64,000 bases of DNA from a bacterium CG_4_9_14_3_um_filter_65_15 (GCA_002790835.1 PFVX01000031.1:21608-85607); one strand, 5' to 3'; positions 32,770 through 41,096 are shown, numbered from the stretch's first letter. Numbers and translations are program-made. The notes: generated from the letters alone by a model not told the origin.

Positions 32770-33890
32770 AATCGCTTCTTTCCCGTGGCGACCTGGTCGA
32801 ACAAGGTCAGGGATTCCTCCACGCAGCGCTGCCAGCTGAAGCTTCCGGCCCAGCGTCGGGCGGCATCGCTCATGGCCAGCCAGCGATCCTCGTCGCGCAG
32901 CAGGCCCAGGGCGGCATCGGCCATGGCGGCAGGATCGCCATAGGGCACCAGCAGTCCCGTTTCCCCGTCACGCACCGAATCCTTCAGGCCCGGGCGGTCA
33001 CTGGCAACCACGGGCAGGCCGCACTGGTTCGCCTCGATCACCGTCAACCCCCAGCCCTCCTTGGGGCTCGGGTTCAAGAAGACCCGGCACTGGTGCAGGG
33101 TGCGCACCAGTTCGTCCCAGGGCTGGAAGCCGCGGAACTCCACCCAGTCGTCCAGGCCCAGCCGCGTGCACAGGCGACGCAACCGTCCCTCGTCCGGTCC
33201 CCTGCCCATGACCAGCATGCGCGCGGCCGGCATGTCCCGGTGGATCCGGGCGAACGCGTGCAGGGCGACGTCGAGGCTCTTGTAGCGCCGCAGTCGGCTC
33301 CAGGTCACCACCAGGGGTTCGGTGGCGCGCGCCGGCGGGTCGGCCAAGGTGAAACGCTCGTGGTCCATGCCGCAGTAGATGGTGCGGATCCGCGCGGGGT
33401 CCAGCCCCCGGGCCACCAGATCGTCCCGGGTCGAGGGGCTGATCACCTCGAAATCCACATCCCGATACAGCCGCGGGATCAGGCTCTCGGCGCCGTAGAC
33501 GTAGGTCGCGGTCAAGGGGTTGGTCTCGCGGTAGACCGTGCGCCCGAACAGGTGGGGAACGATGGCCACCAGGGGCGTCGAGCCGCGGTAAAGCGGAGTG
33601 TAGAAGGGGATCTTGTTGATGTCCTCGACCAGCAGATCGTAGCGCCGGCTGCGCAACATGCGCCGCACCAGGGGCGGCAGGACGAAATTGGCCACCGCCC
33701 AGTGGCCGTGACGCCGGATGTGCACGCCGTCGATGGTCTCCTCGGCCGCAGCGCCGGGATAGGAGCTGCACACCAGGTCCACTTCCCAGCCGGCCGCAGC
33801 GGCGCCCTTGAGGATGTGGTGCAGGTGCAGCTCGGCCCCGCCCCCCAAGGGGTCACCGATATCCCGCCAGTTGACCGCCAGCAGCTTCAG
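32766..33890 (-). CDS. GT4-family glycosyltransferase, probable CTG start
   Basis: This GT-B glycosyltransferase has about 374 residues. The N-terminal domain begins KLLAVNWRDIGDPLGGGAEL, the usual first strand and GGAE motif of GT4 enzymes, and the C-terminal domain has PSPKEGWGLTVIEANQCG with the nucleotide-sugar-binding E-x7-E pair. No ATG, GTG or TTG fits the domain start. A CTG at 33890 has GGAGG six bases before it and overlaps the methyltransferase stop (CTGA), just as ATGA and GTGA overlaps do elsewhere here, so CTG is the probable start. The much longer open frame reads into the methyltransferase gene out of phase. Confidence 0.87.
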   Translation of the reverse strand: MKLLAVNWRDIGDPLGGGAELHLHHILKGAAAAGWEVDLVCSSYPGAAAEETIDGVHIRRHGHWAVANFVLPPLVRRMLRSRRYDLLVEDINKIPFYTPLYRGSTPLVAIVPHLFGRTVYRETNPLTATYVYGAESLIPRLYRDVDFEVISPSTRDDLVARGLDPARIRTIYCGMDHERFTLADPPARATEPLVVTWSRLRRYKSLDVALHAFARIHRDMPAARMLVMGRGPDEGRLRRLCTRLGLDDWVEFRGFQPWDELVRTLHQCRVFLNPSPKEGWGLTVIEANQCGLPVVASDRPGLKDSVRDGETGLLVPYGDPAAMADAALGLLRDEDRWLAMSDAARRWAGSFSWQRCVEESLTLFDQVATGKKRL

Positions 33891-34717
33891 GGCGAACCTC
33901 CGGCGGCGTCTCCCCCCGCCATGGCCGGCTTGCGGCCGATGACCCCGATGGTGGGCGTGGTATAGAGCGCCAGGCGCCGACGGCCGAACCAATCGCGCCA
34001 CCTCTGGCCCAGGCGCCCCAGGAAGGGCACCGGGTCCGGATGCATGGGCAGCTTCCAGCCCAGCCGGGTGACCAGGATCTTGCGCAGGGCGCGGTACCAC
34101 AGCCCCGGGATCATCCAGTCGCCGTAACTGCGCACGTGGTCCAGGCCTTCGGCGGCCACCAGGTGTTCCAGCTGGCCGACCGTGAACTGGGTCTCCCAGC
34201 CGGCGAACCAGCGGTTCAGCGCGATGAGGACCTGCTTGCCCAGAGTGTAGTAATGGAAGGTCTGGGGCACGTCCACCACCAGGCAACCGCCGGGCCGCAG
34301 GATGCGGATGTTGTCGCGCAACAGTGGACCCGGATCGCGAAAATGTTCCAGGAGGCCCTGGTGGAAGACGACGTCGAAGGTGTCGTCGGCGAAGGGGGAA
34401 CCCAGGCCGTCGCCGCACACCGGATGCACCGTCACGGCGGACTGGGCTGCGGCCTTGGCGGTCAGATCGAGGGAACCGCGCACGTAGTCCAGGGTGATGA
34501 CTTCGGCCCCGGCGCTGGCCAGGGTGACGGCGTCACGCCCGCTGCCGGCCCCCACTTCCAGGATGCGCACCCCGGCCAGGTCACCGCGCTGTTCCAGGCC
34601 CAGCAAGCGGGTGATCTCCCGCACCAGGCGGCCGTCGTTGTCGTAGACTTCGTCCAGGTCGATGGCCTCGGCCTGGTCCCAGAATCGTTGCCAGTGCTCG
34701 GGAGTCGATGCTCTCAC
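33887..34717 (-). CDS. SAM-dependent class I methyltransferase
   Basis: The 276-residue protein has the class I Rossmann motifs: ILEVGAGSGRDAVTLA (motif I, SAM binding), ITLDYVRGS, and DVVFHQGLLEHFRDP (motif IV region), followed by LRPGGCLVVDVPQ. The C-terminal basic segment WRDWFGRRRLALYTT may contact the membrane or a nucleic acid. A GTG at 34717 overlaps the nusB stop. Next to glycosyltransferases it may methylate a sugar or lipid intermediate; the substrate cannot be read from sequence. Confidence 0.87.
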   Translation of the reverse strand: MRASTPEHWQRFWDQAEAIDLDEVYDNDGRLVREITRLLGLEQRGDLAGVRILEVGAGSGRDAVTLASAGAEVITLDYVRGSLDLTAKAAAQSAVTVHPVCGDGLGSPFADDTFDVVFHQGLLEHFRDPGPLLRDNIRILRPGGCLVVDVPQTFHYYTLGKQVLIALNRWFAGWETQFTVGQLEHLVAAEGLDHVRSYGDWMIPGLWYRALRKILVTRLGWKLPMHPDPVPFLGRLGQRWRDWFGRRRLALYTTPTIGVIGRKPAMAGGDAAGGSP

Positions 34718-35160
34718 GGGGTCCCCTCGTCCTTGTCGGCCGCCGGTGCCGCTGCGGTGACTTGCGATGCCGCCTTGTCCAGCACCCCGTTGACGAAACC
34801 CACCGAACCGTCTTCACAGTAGCGGTGGGCCAGTTCGAGGGCTTCGTTGATGACCACGGCGTGGGGCACGTCGGGGCTGTACCGCAACTCCGCCAGCCCC
34901 ATGGAAAGGATGACCATTTCCAGGGAGCCGAGCCGGTCGGGATCCCAGCTGCCGGTCACGAGGGTCCGGAGCCAGCGGTCGATATCGCCGCTGTGGAGTT
35001 TGACCTTGCCGGCCAGGTCACGCGCAAAGGTCGCCGATTCAGGCGCGGATTCCCGCCGCTGGATCTGGTCGTCAAGGACATCGAGAAGGGGCGCCCCGCT
35101 GATCAGCGACGCGTACATGGATTGCAGGACGATCTCGCGTCCCTTTCTGCGCTTGCCCAA
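34714..35160 (-). CDS. nusB: Transcription antitermination protein NusB
   Basis: NusB binds the boxA RNA element with NusE (S10) and promotes antitermination of rRNA transcription. The 148-residue all-helical protein begins GKRRKGREIVLQSMYA and contains LGSLEMVILSMGLAELRYSPDVPHAVVINEALELAHRY (as a span from about residue 77), ending in SVGFVNGVLDKAA, the family signature. The start is a TTG at 35160. It heads a set with the methyltransferase and GT4 genes and has its own good promoter. In many bacteria nusB follows ribH; here a DinB-like gene and a promoter lie between them. Confidence 0.94.
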   Translation of the reverse strand: MGKRRKGREIVLQSMYASLISGAPLLDVLDDQIQRRESAPESATFARDLAGKVKLHSGDIDRWLRTLVTGSWDPDRLGSLEMVILSMGLAELRYSPDVPHAVVINEALELAHRYCEDGSVGFVNGVLDKAASQVTAAAPAADKDEGTP

Positions 35161-35264
35161 GATCCTATTCCCCTGTCAAAGAGCGCCCACCGGGCCGGCG
35201 AACCGCCGGATCTCCGCCAAATCACTCGCCCCATACCGTTACCAGTCACAACCGCCAAACAGAA

Positions 35265-35283
35265 GGGAAGGCGGAGCCTTCCC
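35265..35283 (-). terminator. Intrinsic terminator of the riboflavin operon, next to the nusB start
   Basis: On the minus strand GGGAAGGC-TCC-GCCTTCCC forms a perfect 8-bp stem with a 3-base loop and is followed by TTCTGTTT. It lies 63 nt after the DinB-like stop codon, so it can end the riboflavin operon transcript. It also begins at the predicted nusB transcription start, so nusB mRNA would carry it as a 5' hairpin. Confidence 0.65.
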
Positions 35284-35290
35284 GTGCCCT

Positions 35291-35319
35291 ATTTTAACCC
35301 ACGGCCAGGCCGTTGGCAA
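35291..35319 (-). promoter_or_regulatory. Promoter of nusB
   Basis: On the minus strand TTGCCA (35319-35314) and TAAAAT (35296-35291) are exactly 17 bp apart. The predicted start near 35284 gives a leader of about 124 nt before the nusB TTG. The leader also contains a second small hairpin at 35195-35209 (CCGGCG/CGCCGG). Confidence 0.7.
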
Positions 35320-35345
35320 CGCCGCTCAGCATGCCCCGGTTCCCT

Positions 35346-35879
35346 TCAAACGTCCAGCCCGTAGCGATCCCGCAGAACATCCAGGTGATGCCGCTCGTGC
35401 CCGGCGACCAGCCAGGGCACGGCGCCGGCGGTCAATTCCGCCCCGTTGCACACTCCCCGGCGCTCGCGCATGTCCGCGTCGAAGCTCCGCCACAGGTAGA
35501 TGTGGTCGGTGCGGCACACGTGCTGCTCCCGGCGCAGGCCAGCCAGACTCCGGGCATGGGCGCCGCTCGCGCCGGCCCACCGGTTCTCGTCCATGCCCGG
35601 TTGCTCGCCCGCCGCCCCGCGGGCCAGCCACAGGCTGCGGAAAGCAAACAGCCGCTCGGTGTCGATGAGGTGTCCGACCACCTCTTTGACGGACCACTTG
35701 TCCGGGGCGTAGCGCCGGGATGCCGCCTCCTCGTCGAGGGAGCGCATGAGGTTGAGCACGACCAGACCCTGGCTCTTGAGATGCCGGACGATGTCCGTCA
35801 CCTGTGGCGGCACCAGGTCGAGGTACTGCTGGTAGTACGAATCGAACTGCCCGGGTTGGGGGCGCTTCCACTCACTCAT
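35346..35879 (-). CDS. DinB-like four-helix protein
   Basis: The 177-residue protein fits the DinB/DUF664 superfamily of metal-binding four-helix bundles. It has the WSVKEVVGHLIDTERLF motif (first histidine), PGMDENRW and a C-terminal AGHERHHLDVLRDRYG histidine pair; the three histidines are the likely metal ligands. Members include thiol-dependent transferases (bacillithiol, mycothiol), but most are uncharacterised. It lies ten bases after ribH and before the operon terminator, so it is probably co-transcribed with the riboflavin genes; a link to flavin metabolism is not shown. Confidence 0.83.
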   Translation of the reverse strand: MSEWKRPQPGQFDSYYQQYLDLVPPQVTDIVRHLKSQGLVVLNLMRSLDEEAASRRYAPDKWSVKEVVGHLIDTERLFAFRSLWLARGAAGEQPGMDENRWAGASGAHARSLAGLRREQHVCRTDHIYLWRSFDADMRERRGVCNGAELTAGAVPWLVAGHERHHLDVLRDRYGLDV

Positions 35880-35889
35880 GTCGCCACCC

Positions 35890-36363
35890 TCATCCTGCGT
35901 CGATGGACGCGCACAGGTCGATCATCTCCAGGGCCGTCAGGGCGGCATCGAAGCCCTTGTTGCCGGCCTTGGCGCCGCTGCGCTCGATGGCCTGATCCAG
36001 GGTCTCGGCCGTCACGATGCCGAACACCACCGGGATGTTCGAATCCAGCGAAACCTGGGCGATGCCCTTGGTCACCTCGCTGGCCACGTAGTGGAAGTGC
36101 GGCGTGTCGCCCTGGATGATGCAGCCCACGCAGATCACGGCGGCATAGCGCCCCGATCCCGCGAGTCGTTTGGCTGCCATGGGAATCTCGAAACCCCCGG
36201 GCACCCATGCGGTGTCGATGTTCTCCTCCTGCACCCCGTGGCGTTGGAGGCAATCCAGCGCGCCATCCATGAGTTCGCGGGTGAAGAAGTCGTTGAAACG
36301 ACTGCCGACGATGGCGATCTTGCGGTCGCCGGCGTTGAACTTGCCTTCGAAGGTCTTGCCCAT
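35890..36363 (-). CDS. ribH: 6,7-dimethyl-8-ribityllumazine synthase RibH
   Basis: RibH condenses 3,4-dihydroxybutanone phosphate with the ribitylaminouracil to form lumazine, the penultimate riboflavin step. The 157-residue protein has the typical length and motifs: IAIVGSRFNDFFTRELMDGA, the VPGGFEIP loop, GCIIQGDTPHFHYVASEVTKG with the catalytic His, and PVVFGIVTAETLDQAIERSG (each shorter than the whole conserved block). The ATG at 36363 has AAAGGAGC upstream. It follows ribBA by eleven bases. Confidence 0.97.
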   Translation of the reverse strand: MGKTFEGKFNAGDRKIAIVGSRFNDFFTRELMDGALDCLQRHGVQEENIDTAWVPGGFEIPMAAKRLAGSGRYAAVICVGCIIQGDTPHFHYVASEVTKGIAQVSLDSNIPVVFGIVTAETLDQAIERSGAKAGNKGFDAALTALEMIDLCASIDAG

Positions 36364-36374
36364 TGTCAGCTCCT

Positions 36375-37601
36375 TTACAGGTGATCGAGGATGTGGCCCA
36401 TGCGGGCCTTCTTGGTCTTCAGGTAACGTTCGTTGCGCAGGTTGGGCGCGATCTCCAGGGGTTCCCGGTCGACCACCTCCAGGCCGTAGCTCTTCAGGCC
36501 CACGATCTTGCGTGGGTTGTTCGTCATCAAGCGCATGCGGCGAACGCCCAAGTCACGCAGGATCTGCGCCCCGATGCCGTAGTCGCGCAGGTCGGCGGGA
36601 AAGCCGAGCTTCTCGTTGGCCTCCACGGTGTCGGCCCCTTCGTCCTGCAGGCGGTAGGCTCTCATCTTGTTGACCAGCCCGATGCCGCGTCCTTCCTGGC
36701 GCATGTACAGGAACACGCCGCGGCCCTCGGCCGCGATCCGGCGCAGGGCCGCATCCATCTGCTGACCGCAGTCGCAGCGCAGGCTGTGGAACAGGTCGCC
36801 GGTCATGCACTCGCTGTGGACCCGAACCAGAACGGGTTCCTCGGGGTCGATCTCCCCTTTCACCAGGGCCACGTGGGTGGACCCGTCGACGCGCGTGGTG
36901 AAGGCGGTCATCTGGAATTCGCCCCACTCGGTGGGCAGCGGCACTTCGGCCTCCCGCACCACCTGCACCTCGTTGCCGCGGCGCCAGGCGATCAGGTCGG
37001 CGATGGAGATCAGTTTCAGGTCGTGCTCGGCAGCCAGCTCGCGCAGTCGCGGCAGCCGGGCCATCTCGCCGTCGTCGTCCATGATCTCACACAGTAGCCC
37101 CGCCGGGTACAGGCCTGCTGCTCCGCACAGATCCACCACCGCCTCGGTGTGTCCGGCGCGCTGCAGGACGCCGCCCGGCTGGGCTTCCAGGGGGAAGATG
37201 TGACCGGGCCGCGCCAGGTCAGCCGGCCGGGTCTTGGGGTCGATGAACACCTTGACGGTGCGGGCCCGATCGGCGGCGCTGATCCCTGTGGTGACCCCCG
37301 CCGCGGCGTCGATGCTCACGGTGAAATTGGTCCCTAGGGATGCGGTATTGCGCGTGACCATGGGCTGGATGTCCAGTTCCCTAAGCCGATCACCAGGGGC
37401 CGCCAGGCAGATCAACCCGCGCCCGTGCCTGGCGATGAAGTTCACCGCCTGGGGCGTCACCTTTTCGGCGGCGATGATGAAATCGCCCTCGTTCTCCCGG
37501 TCCTCGTCGTCCACCACGATGACGATGCGCCCGGCCCGGAGTTCATCCAGGGCCTCGGCGATAGGGTCGCAGCTTCGTTGCTGGTCTGGGGATTCGCTCA
37601 T
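36375..37601 (-). CDS. ribBA: Bifunctional DHBP synthase / GTP cyclohydrolase II RibBA
   Basis: This 408-residue fusion makes both riboflavin precursors. The N-terminal RibB domain (about 10-210) has [12 protein letters not shown], the acidic metal-binding loop, and [15 protein letters not shown]. The C-terminal RibA domain (about 215-400) has [21 protein letters not shown] with the zinc-binding cysteines and [11 protein letters not shown]. Both catalytic sets are intact. The ATG at 37601 overlaps the ribE stop (ATGA) and has AAAGGA upstream, so the longer frame starting at 37799 is rejected. Confidence 0.96.
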   Translation of the reverse strand: MSESPDQQRSCDPIAEALDELRAGRIVIVVDDEDRENEGDFIIAAEKVTPQAVNFIARHGRGLICLAAPGDRLRELDIQPMVTRNTASLGTNFTVSIDAAAGVTTGISAADRARTVKVFIDPKTRPADLARPGHIFPLEAQPGGVLQRAGHTEAVVDLCGAAGLYPAGLLCEIMDDDGEMARLPRLRELAAEHDLKLISIADLIAWRRGNEVQVVREAEVPLPTEWGEFQMTAFTTRVDGSTHVALVKGEIDPEEPVLVRVHSECMTGDLFHSLRCDCGQQMDAALRRIAAEGRGVFLYMRQEGRGIGLVNKMRAYRLQDEGADTVEANEKLGFPADLRDYGIGAQILRDLGVRRMRLMTNNPRKIVGLKSYGLEVVDREPLEIAPNLRNERYLKTKKARMGHILDHL

Positions 37602-38302
37602 GATTTTCCTTTGCGTGTGCGACGGCCGTATCCGGCCGCCAGGATGCGCTCCATGGTCAGGCTGCTCTCCGGGACGGGCGACGCCGCGTCCCCACCCCCC
37701 CCCGCGGCAAGGGGATGCCCTTGCCCGGAGCGGACGGACTTGACCAGAACGTCCATTTCCAGGTTGACCAGGGACCCCGCCCGCAGGAGGGAGAAACACG
37801 TCTCGGCCATGGTGTGGGGTATGAGGTTGACCGTGAAGGTCCCGGTAAAGGGTCCCTCGTCCACGGTCAGCGATACCCCGTCAACGGCCACCGAGCCCTT
37901 GGGCGTCAGGAAACGGCCCAGTCCGGGCGGGTAGGCGATGGTCAACGAGTGTCCGCCTCGCGCCCTGCCCAGGGAACGGACCCGGCCCGTGCCGTCCACG
38001 TGCCCCTGCACCAGATGCCCGTCAAGGGCGTCGCCCAGGCGCAGCGCGGGTTCCAGGTGCAACAGGCGACCGGGACGCCAGGAACCGAGGGTGGTCAGAC
38101 GTCGGGTTTCGACCGCGGCCTCCACGCTGAACCCGACCCGGTCGCGACCGACCACGGTCAGGCAGATCCCCTGGACGGCCACACTGTCGCCCACCTCCAC
38201 GCCGGAGGCCGTCCGCGGGGCATGAATCCGCAGGCGCAGCACGTCACCGCGGGTTTCGCTCCCGCGCAACTTTCCGATCTCGCGCACCAGACCCGTGAAC
38301 AT
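37598..38302 (-). CDS. ribE: Riboflavin synthase alpha chain RibE
   Basis: RibE dismutates two lumazines to riboflavin and the pyrimidine. The 234-residue protein has two lumazine-binding repeats: it starts [10 protein letters not shown], with [12 protein letters not shown] in the first repeat and [13 protein letters not shown] followed by [14 protein letters not shown] in the second. The C-terminal tail of about 30 residues after the second repeat is longer than usual and glycine-rich. It lies 25 bases after ribD and overlaps ribBA. Confidence 0.95.
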   Translation of the reverse strand: MFTGLVREIGKLRGSETRGDVLRLRIHAPRTASGVEVGDSVAVQGICLTVVGRDRVGFSVEAAVETRRLTTLGSWRPGRLLHLEPALRLGDALDGHLVQGHVDGTGRVRSLGRARGGHSLTIAYPPGLGRFLTPKGSVAVDGVSLTVDEGPFTGTFTVNLIPHTMAETCFSLLRAGSLVNLEMDVLVKSVRSGQGHPLAAGGGGDAASPVPESSLTMERILAAGYGRRTRKGKS

Positions 38303-38327
38303 CTTCAGCGCCCTTTCCGCGGCCGCA

Positions 38328-39485
38328 TCACGCCATCACCTTCAGGAGCTGGTCCAGGAAACTCATGCGATCGTACACCGCCATGGTGTCCTGCCCGCAG
38401 CGGGTGACTTGGGTCAGGGAGAATGAATCCTTGGCACCCCGCTCCGCCGGCCAGCCGACCCCTGTTCCCAGCACCACCGGAGCGGTGAACAGGGTCCAGC
38501 GGTCCACGACACCGGCCTGGAGGAAGGACGCGGCGAGGCGCGGTCCGCCCTCGAGCAGCGCGGTGCGCAGGCCGGCCTCGTTCAGCGCGTCCAGCACGCC
38601 CTCGGGATCCAGACGACCATTGCGCGTCGGGACCGCCACCACCTCGGCGCCCGACCTGGCAAGATCGCGCGCACGCCGGCCGGAGAGGGCCGCGCTTCCG
38701 GTCAGGACCAGCCAGGGATCGCTCACCAGGCTGGGATCCAGACTCAGATCGGAGTCCAGACAAACGGGGCGGGGCCGGGCGCGCGGTCCGTCGCCGGGCT
38801 TCCCCGCCAGCCGGGCGTCCAGGCGGGGCCGGTCGGCCAGGACGGTGCCCTCGCCCACGATCACCGCGTCCATCCAGCAGCGGCGGCGGTGCACTTCCAC
38901 CCGTGACAGGGTGCCCGTCAGGTAGACCGGAGCGTGGGAATCCCTCCGCCGGGGATCCGGGGCGAACAGCCCGTCCAGGCTCTGGGCCAGTTTCAATTCC
39001 AGGTAGGGGCGACCGAACCCGCCGGTCACCACGAAGGGCCAGACCAGGTCCAGGGCCTCGCGGGCCATGACCCCCAGCTGGACGGCCACTCCCCGTTCAG
39101 ACAGGAAACGGCAACCCCCTCCGGCCACCCGAGGGTTGGGATCGCGGATGGCCGCCACGACCCGACGGATGCCCGACCGGACCACCGTCGGGGCGCAGGG
39201 CGGGGTGCGCCCCTCATGGTTGCAGGGTTCAAGGGTCACGTACAGGGTGGCCCCCGCCGCCTGGGCGCCGGCCTGGGCCAGGGCGACCTGCTCGGCGTGG
39301 GGCTGACCGGCCCGTTGGTGTGCGCCGGAGCCCACGACCTGGCCGTCCTTGACGACGACCGCACCCACCGGCGGGTTGGGCCAGGGCCGCTCACCGATGA
39401 CGCGGGCGACATCGAGAGCCGCCGCCATGAAATTTTCGTCCTGGATCCGGTTCGGATCCACTGTCCGCGTATGAAGGTTGCCCAT
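38328..39485 (-). CDS. ribD: Bifunctional deaminase/reductase RibD
   Basis: RibD deaminates the GTP cyclohydrolase product and reduces its ribose side chain. The protein of about 385 residues has the N-terminal zinc deaminase domain with QPHAEQVAL and TLEPCNHEGRTPPC, and the C-terminal reductase domain with LKLAQSLDG, DAVIVGEGTVLADRP and LLEGGPRLAASFL. The ATG at 39485 lies about 75 bases after the FMN riboswitch; its ribosome site is weak, and a start further in (GTG 39461) cannot be excluded. It is the first gene of the riboflavin operon. Confidence 0.94.
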   Translation of the reverse strand: MGNLHTRTVDPNRIQDENFMAAALDVARVIGERPWPNPPVGAVVVKDGQVVGSGAHQRAGQPHAEQVALAQAGAQAAGATLYVTLEPCNHEGRTPPCAPTVVRSGIRRVVAAIRDPNPRVAGGGCRFLSERGVAVQLGVMAREALDLVWPFVVTGGFGRPYLELKLAQSLDGLFAPDPRRRDSHAPVYLTGTLSRVEVHRRRCWMDAVIVGEGTVLADRPRLDARLAGKPGDGPRARPRPVCLDSDLSLDPSLVSDPWLVLTGSAALSGRRARDLARSGAEVVAVPTRNGRLDPEGVLDALNEAGLRTALLEGGPRLAASFLQAGVVDRWTLFTAPVVLGTGVGWPAERGAKDSFSLTQVTRCGQDTMAVYDRMSFLDQLLKVMA

Positions 39486-39528
39486 GCTTTTCACGGGGCT
39501 CGGCGGTGGGGAAAGGGGAACACACGAC

Positions 39529-39546
39529 AGGCGCAGGGCTGCGCCT
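39529..39546 (-). other. Hairpin between the FMN riboswitch and ribD
   Basis: On the minus strand AGGCGCA-GCCC-TGCGCCT forms a perfect 7-bp stem with a 4-base loop, 14 nt after the riboswitch P1 helix. It may be the expression-platform hairpin, but no U-run follows it, so whether control is by termination or by translation cannot be told from sequence. Confidence 0.45.
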
Positions 39547-39560
39547 TCGTTTGCGTCCTC

Positions 39561-39692
39561 CAACTTCTCCCATCCAGACTTTCACTGTCGGCCCCGGAAT
39601 CACACCGGATCAGCAGGCGCGGTCCAGGGGTCTGGTGCGCGAGCTCGCGGGCTGTTACCGCCGGTGGGGATTTCCACCCCGCCCCGAAGTTG
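39561..39692 (-). ncRNA. FMN riboswitch (RFN element)
   Basis: The minus strand holds the conserved RFN blocks in order: CTTCGGGGCGGGGTGGAAAT, CCCCACCGGCGGTAACAG, a variable arm, ATTCCGGGGCCGACAGTGA and AGTCTGGATGGGAGAAG. The flanking CAACTTC and GAAGTTG close the P1 helix. FMN binding to this aptamer represses riboflavin genes. It lies directly upstream of ribD, so it should control ribD-ribE-ribBA-ribH and the DinB-like gene. Confidence 0.97.
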
Positions 39693-39737
39693 AGGGCTCG
39701 GACCCGGACGGACCGGGTCATTCGGGTTTTCAACAAA

Positions 39738-39767
39738 AAGTTAACGCTCCGGCACGGTGCGCGTCAA
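39738..39767 (-). promoter_or_regulatory. Candidate promoter of the riboflavin operon
   Basis: On the minus strand TTGACG (39767-39762), which overlaps the stop codon of the upstream gene, and TAACTT (39743-39738) are 18 bp apart. The predicted start near 39731 lies about 40 nt before the riboswitch. The -10 match is modest. Confidence 0.5.
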
Positions 39768-41080
39768 GAATCCTTCCGCCGGCGAGGTTCCACGTAGCTC
39801 GGCTCGGCGATATCTTCGGCGACCGCGGCGAAGCGGCTGCGGGCGACGGCGTAGAAGTCCCGGGCGGGCATCCGGCTGTATCCCAGCTTGATATCCGCAA
39901 CCGGCTCGCCCTGCAGGAACCGCCAATGGTTGAGCAGGGTGGGTTCGACGGCCGGCCACTCGATCTGGATGAAGCGCCGATGGGAAGAGCTGAGGGTGAT
40001 GACGGGGTCGTTGCGTTTGGCCGCGAAGTGGATCAGGTCCAGGATGGCCCTGTCATCCACCAGGGGCCGGTCCTCACGGTCCAGGAAGCGGCGCTGGATG
40101 GTCCGGGCCAGATCCGTATCCTGGCCGCCCCAGGCCAGGTCGACCACGTACTTGTCGTAGGTGTCCATGGCGTCCATGGTGAAGGCGCCCAGCATGGCGT
40201 CGAAACCGTAGCGGCGGCCGATGTACATCAGGGCCAGGTCGTCGCTGACCCCATCGCCTGCGCAACGCCGGAAATACACCTGATCATGCTCGGGGTATCG
40301 GTAGGCCACATCACGGCGATTCACGATCACCCCGGCGTCCACCAGCCCCCGCAGCCGGTCGTCCCCGAATACCGTCTGCCCGGTATCCCCCAGCCCGCAC
40401 AGGTTGAACTTTTCCCGATCGACGATGAGGATCTCCCCGCCGCCGATGTGGAACGGCCCGCCGCCGAAGGCCCGCTTGTGATGCATCATGGTCGTCTCGC
40501 GGTAGGTCCAATCGTCCATGAAACCCGCCAGCACCATGCCCGTCAGGAAAGCCCGGGTCTCCACCTTGCGGCCGGCAAAAAGCTCGACGCCGAACACCGG
40601 ACCGTCAGCCAGCACCAGCTCCAGCTCCGGGGTCCACAAGTTGTCCAGGATCCAATCCGAGAATATGCGCAACATGTCGCCGCGCCGTTTGCGCACCAGA
40701 TCGCCCCTGGCGTGGGGGGCGGACGCTTCCAGGACCGTCAGCACCCGGTCGAAGGTGGCATCGGGAAACTGCAGGCAGGTGCCCCATTCATCGGTGAACC
40801 AACCGTGCCCGTTCTGGGCCCGGCCCAGCACCGACTGGGGCAGAAGGTCGGTGAGGTTGCGGTGCCCCACGGCAAACCGCTGGCGCATGAGGTAATCGTA
40901 ATCCGACCGGACAAGGCGCTCGAACAGTTCACGATTGCGTGGAATGTCCAGAACCCGGATTCCGCTGCGATTGCTTTCCTTGCGGTCGCCCCGCTCGCGG
41001 CTCCCTTTTCCACTGACCCGGTCCAGGAGATCCTCCAGCCGGCCTGCGGGCGACCGTTTTCGTCTGGGTCGTCTGGCCAC
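39764..41080 (-). CDS. Unrecognised conserved-looking soluble protein after ftsY
   Basis: I do not recognise this 438-residue protein. It starts with a very basic stretch (RRPRRKRS), has no signal peptide or membrane segment, and is rich in Asp, Arg and aromatic residues. Distinctive pieces are RFAVGHRNLTDLLPQ, GHGWFTDEWGTCLQFPDATF, GGPFHIGGGEILIVDREKF and KYVVDLAWGGQDTDLA; the GGGEILIVDREK piece looks like a binding loop but is not a known P-loop. The GTG at 41080 has AAGGAGG five bases upstream. It begins 16 bases after ftsY and ends just before the riboflavin promoter, so it is probably co-transcribed with smc and ftsY. No function can be assigned. Confidence 0.7.
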   Translation of the reverse strand: MARRPRRKRSPAGRLEDLLDRVSGKGSRERGDRKESNRSGIRVLDIPRNRELFERLVRSDYDYLMRQRFAVGHRNLTDLLPQSVLGRAQNGHGWFTDEWGTCLQFPDATFDRVLTVLEASAPHARGDLVRKRRGDMLRIFSDWILDNLWTPELELVLADGPVFGVELFAGRKVETRAFLTGMVLAGFMDDWTYRETTMMHHKRAFGGGPFHIGGGEILIVDREKFNLCGLGDTGQTVFGDDRLRGLVDAGVIVNRRDVAYRYPEHDQVYFRRCAGDGVSDDLALMYIGRRYGFDAMLGAFTMDAMDTYDKYVVDLAWGGQDTDLARTIQRRFLDREDRPLVDDRAILDLIHFAAKRNDPVITLSSSHRRFIQIEWPAVEPTLLNHWRFLQGEPVADIKLGYSRMPARDFYAVARSRFAAVAEDIAEPSYVEPRRRKDS

Positions 41081-41096
41081 CACGCCCTCCTTCGGC

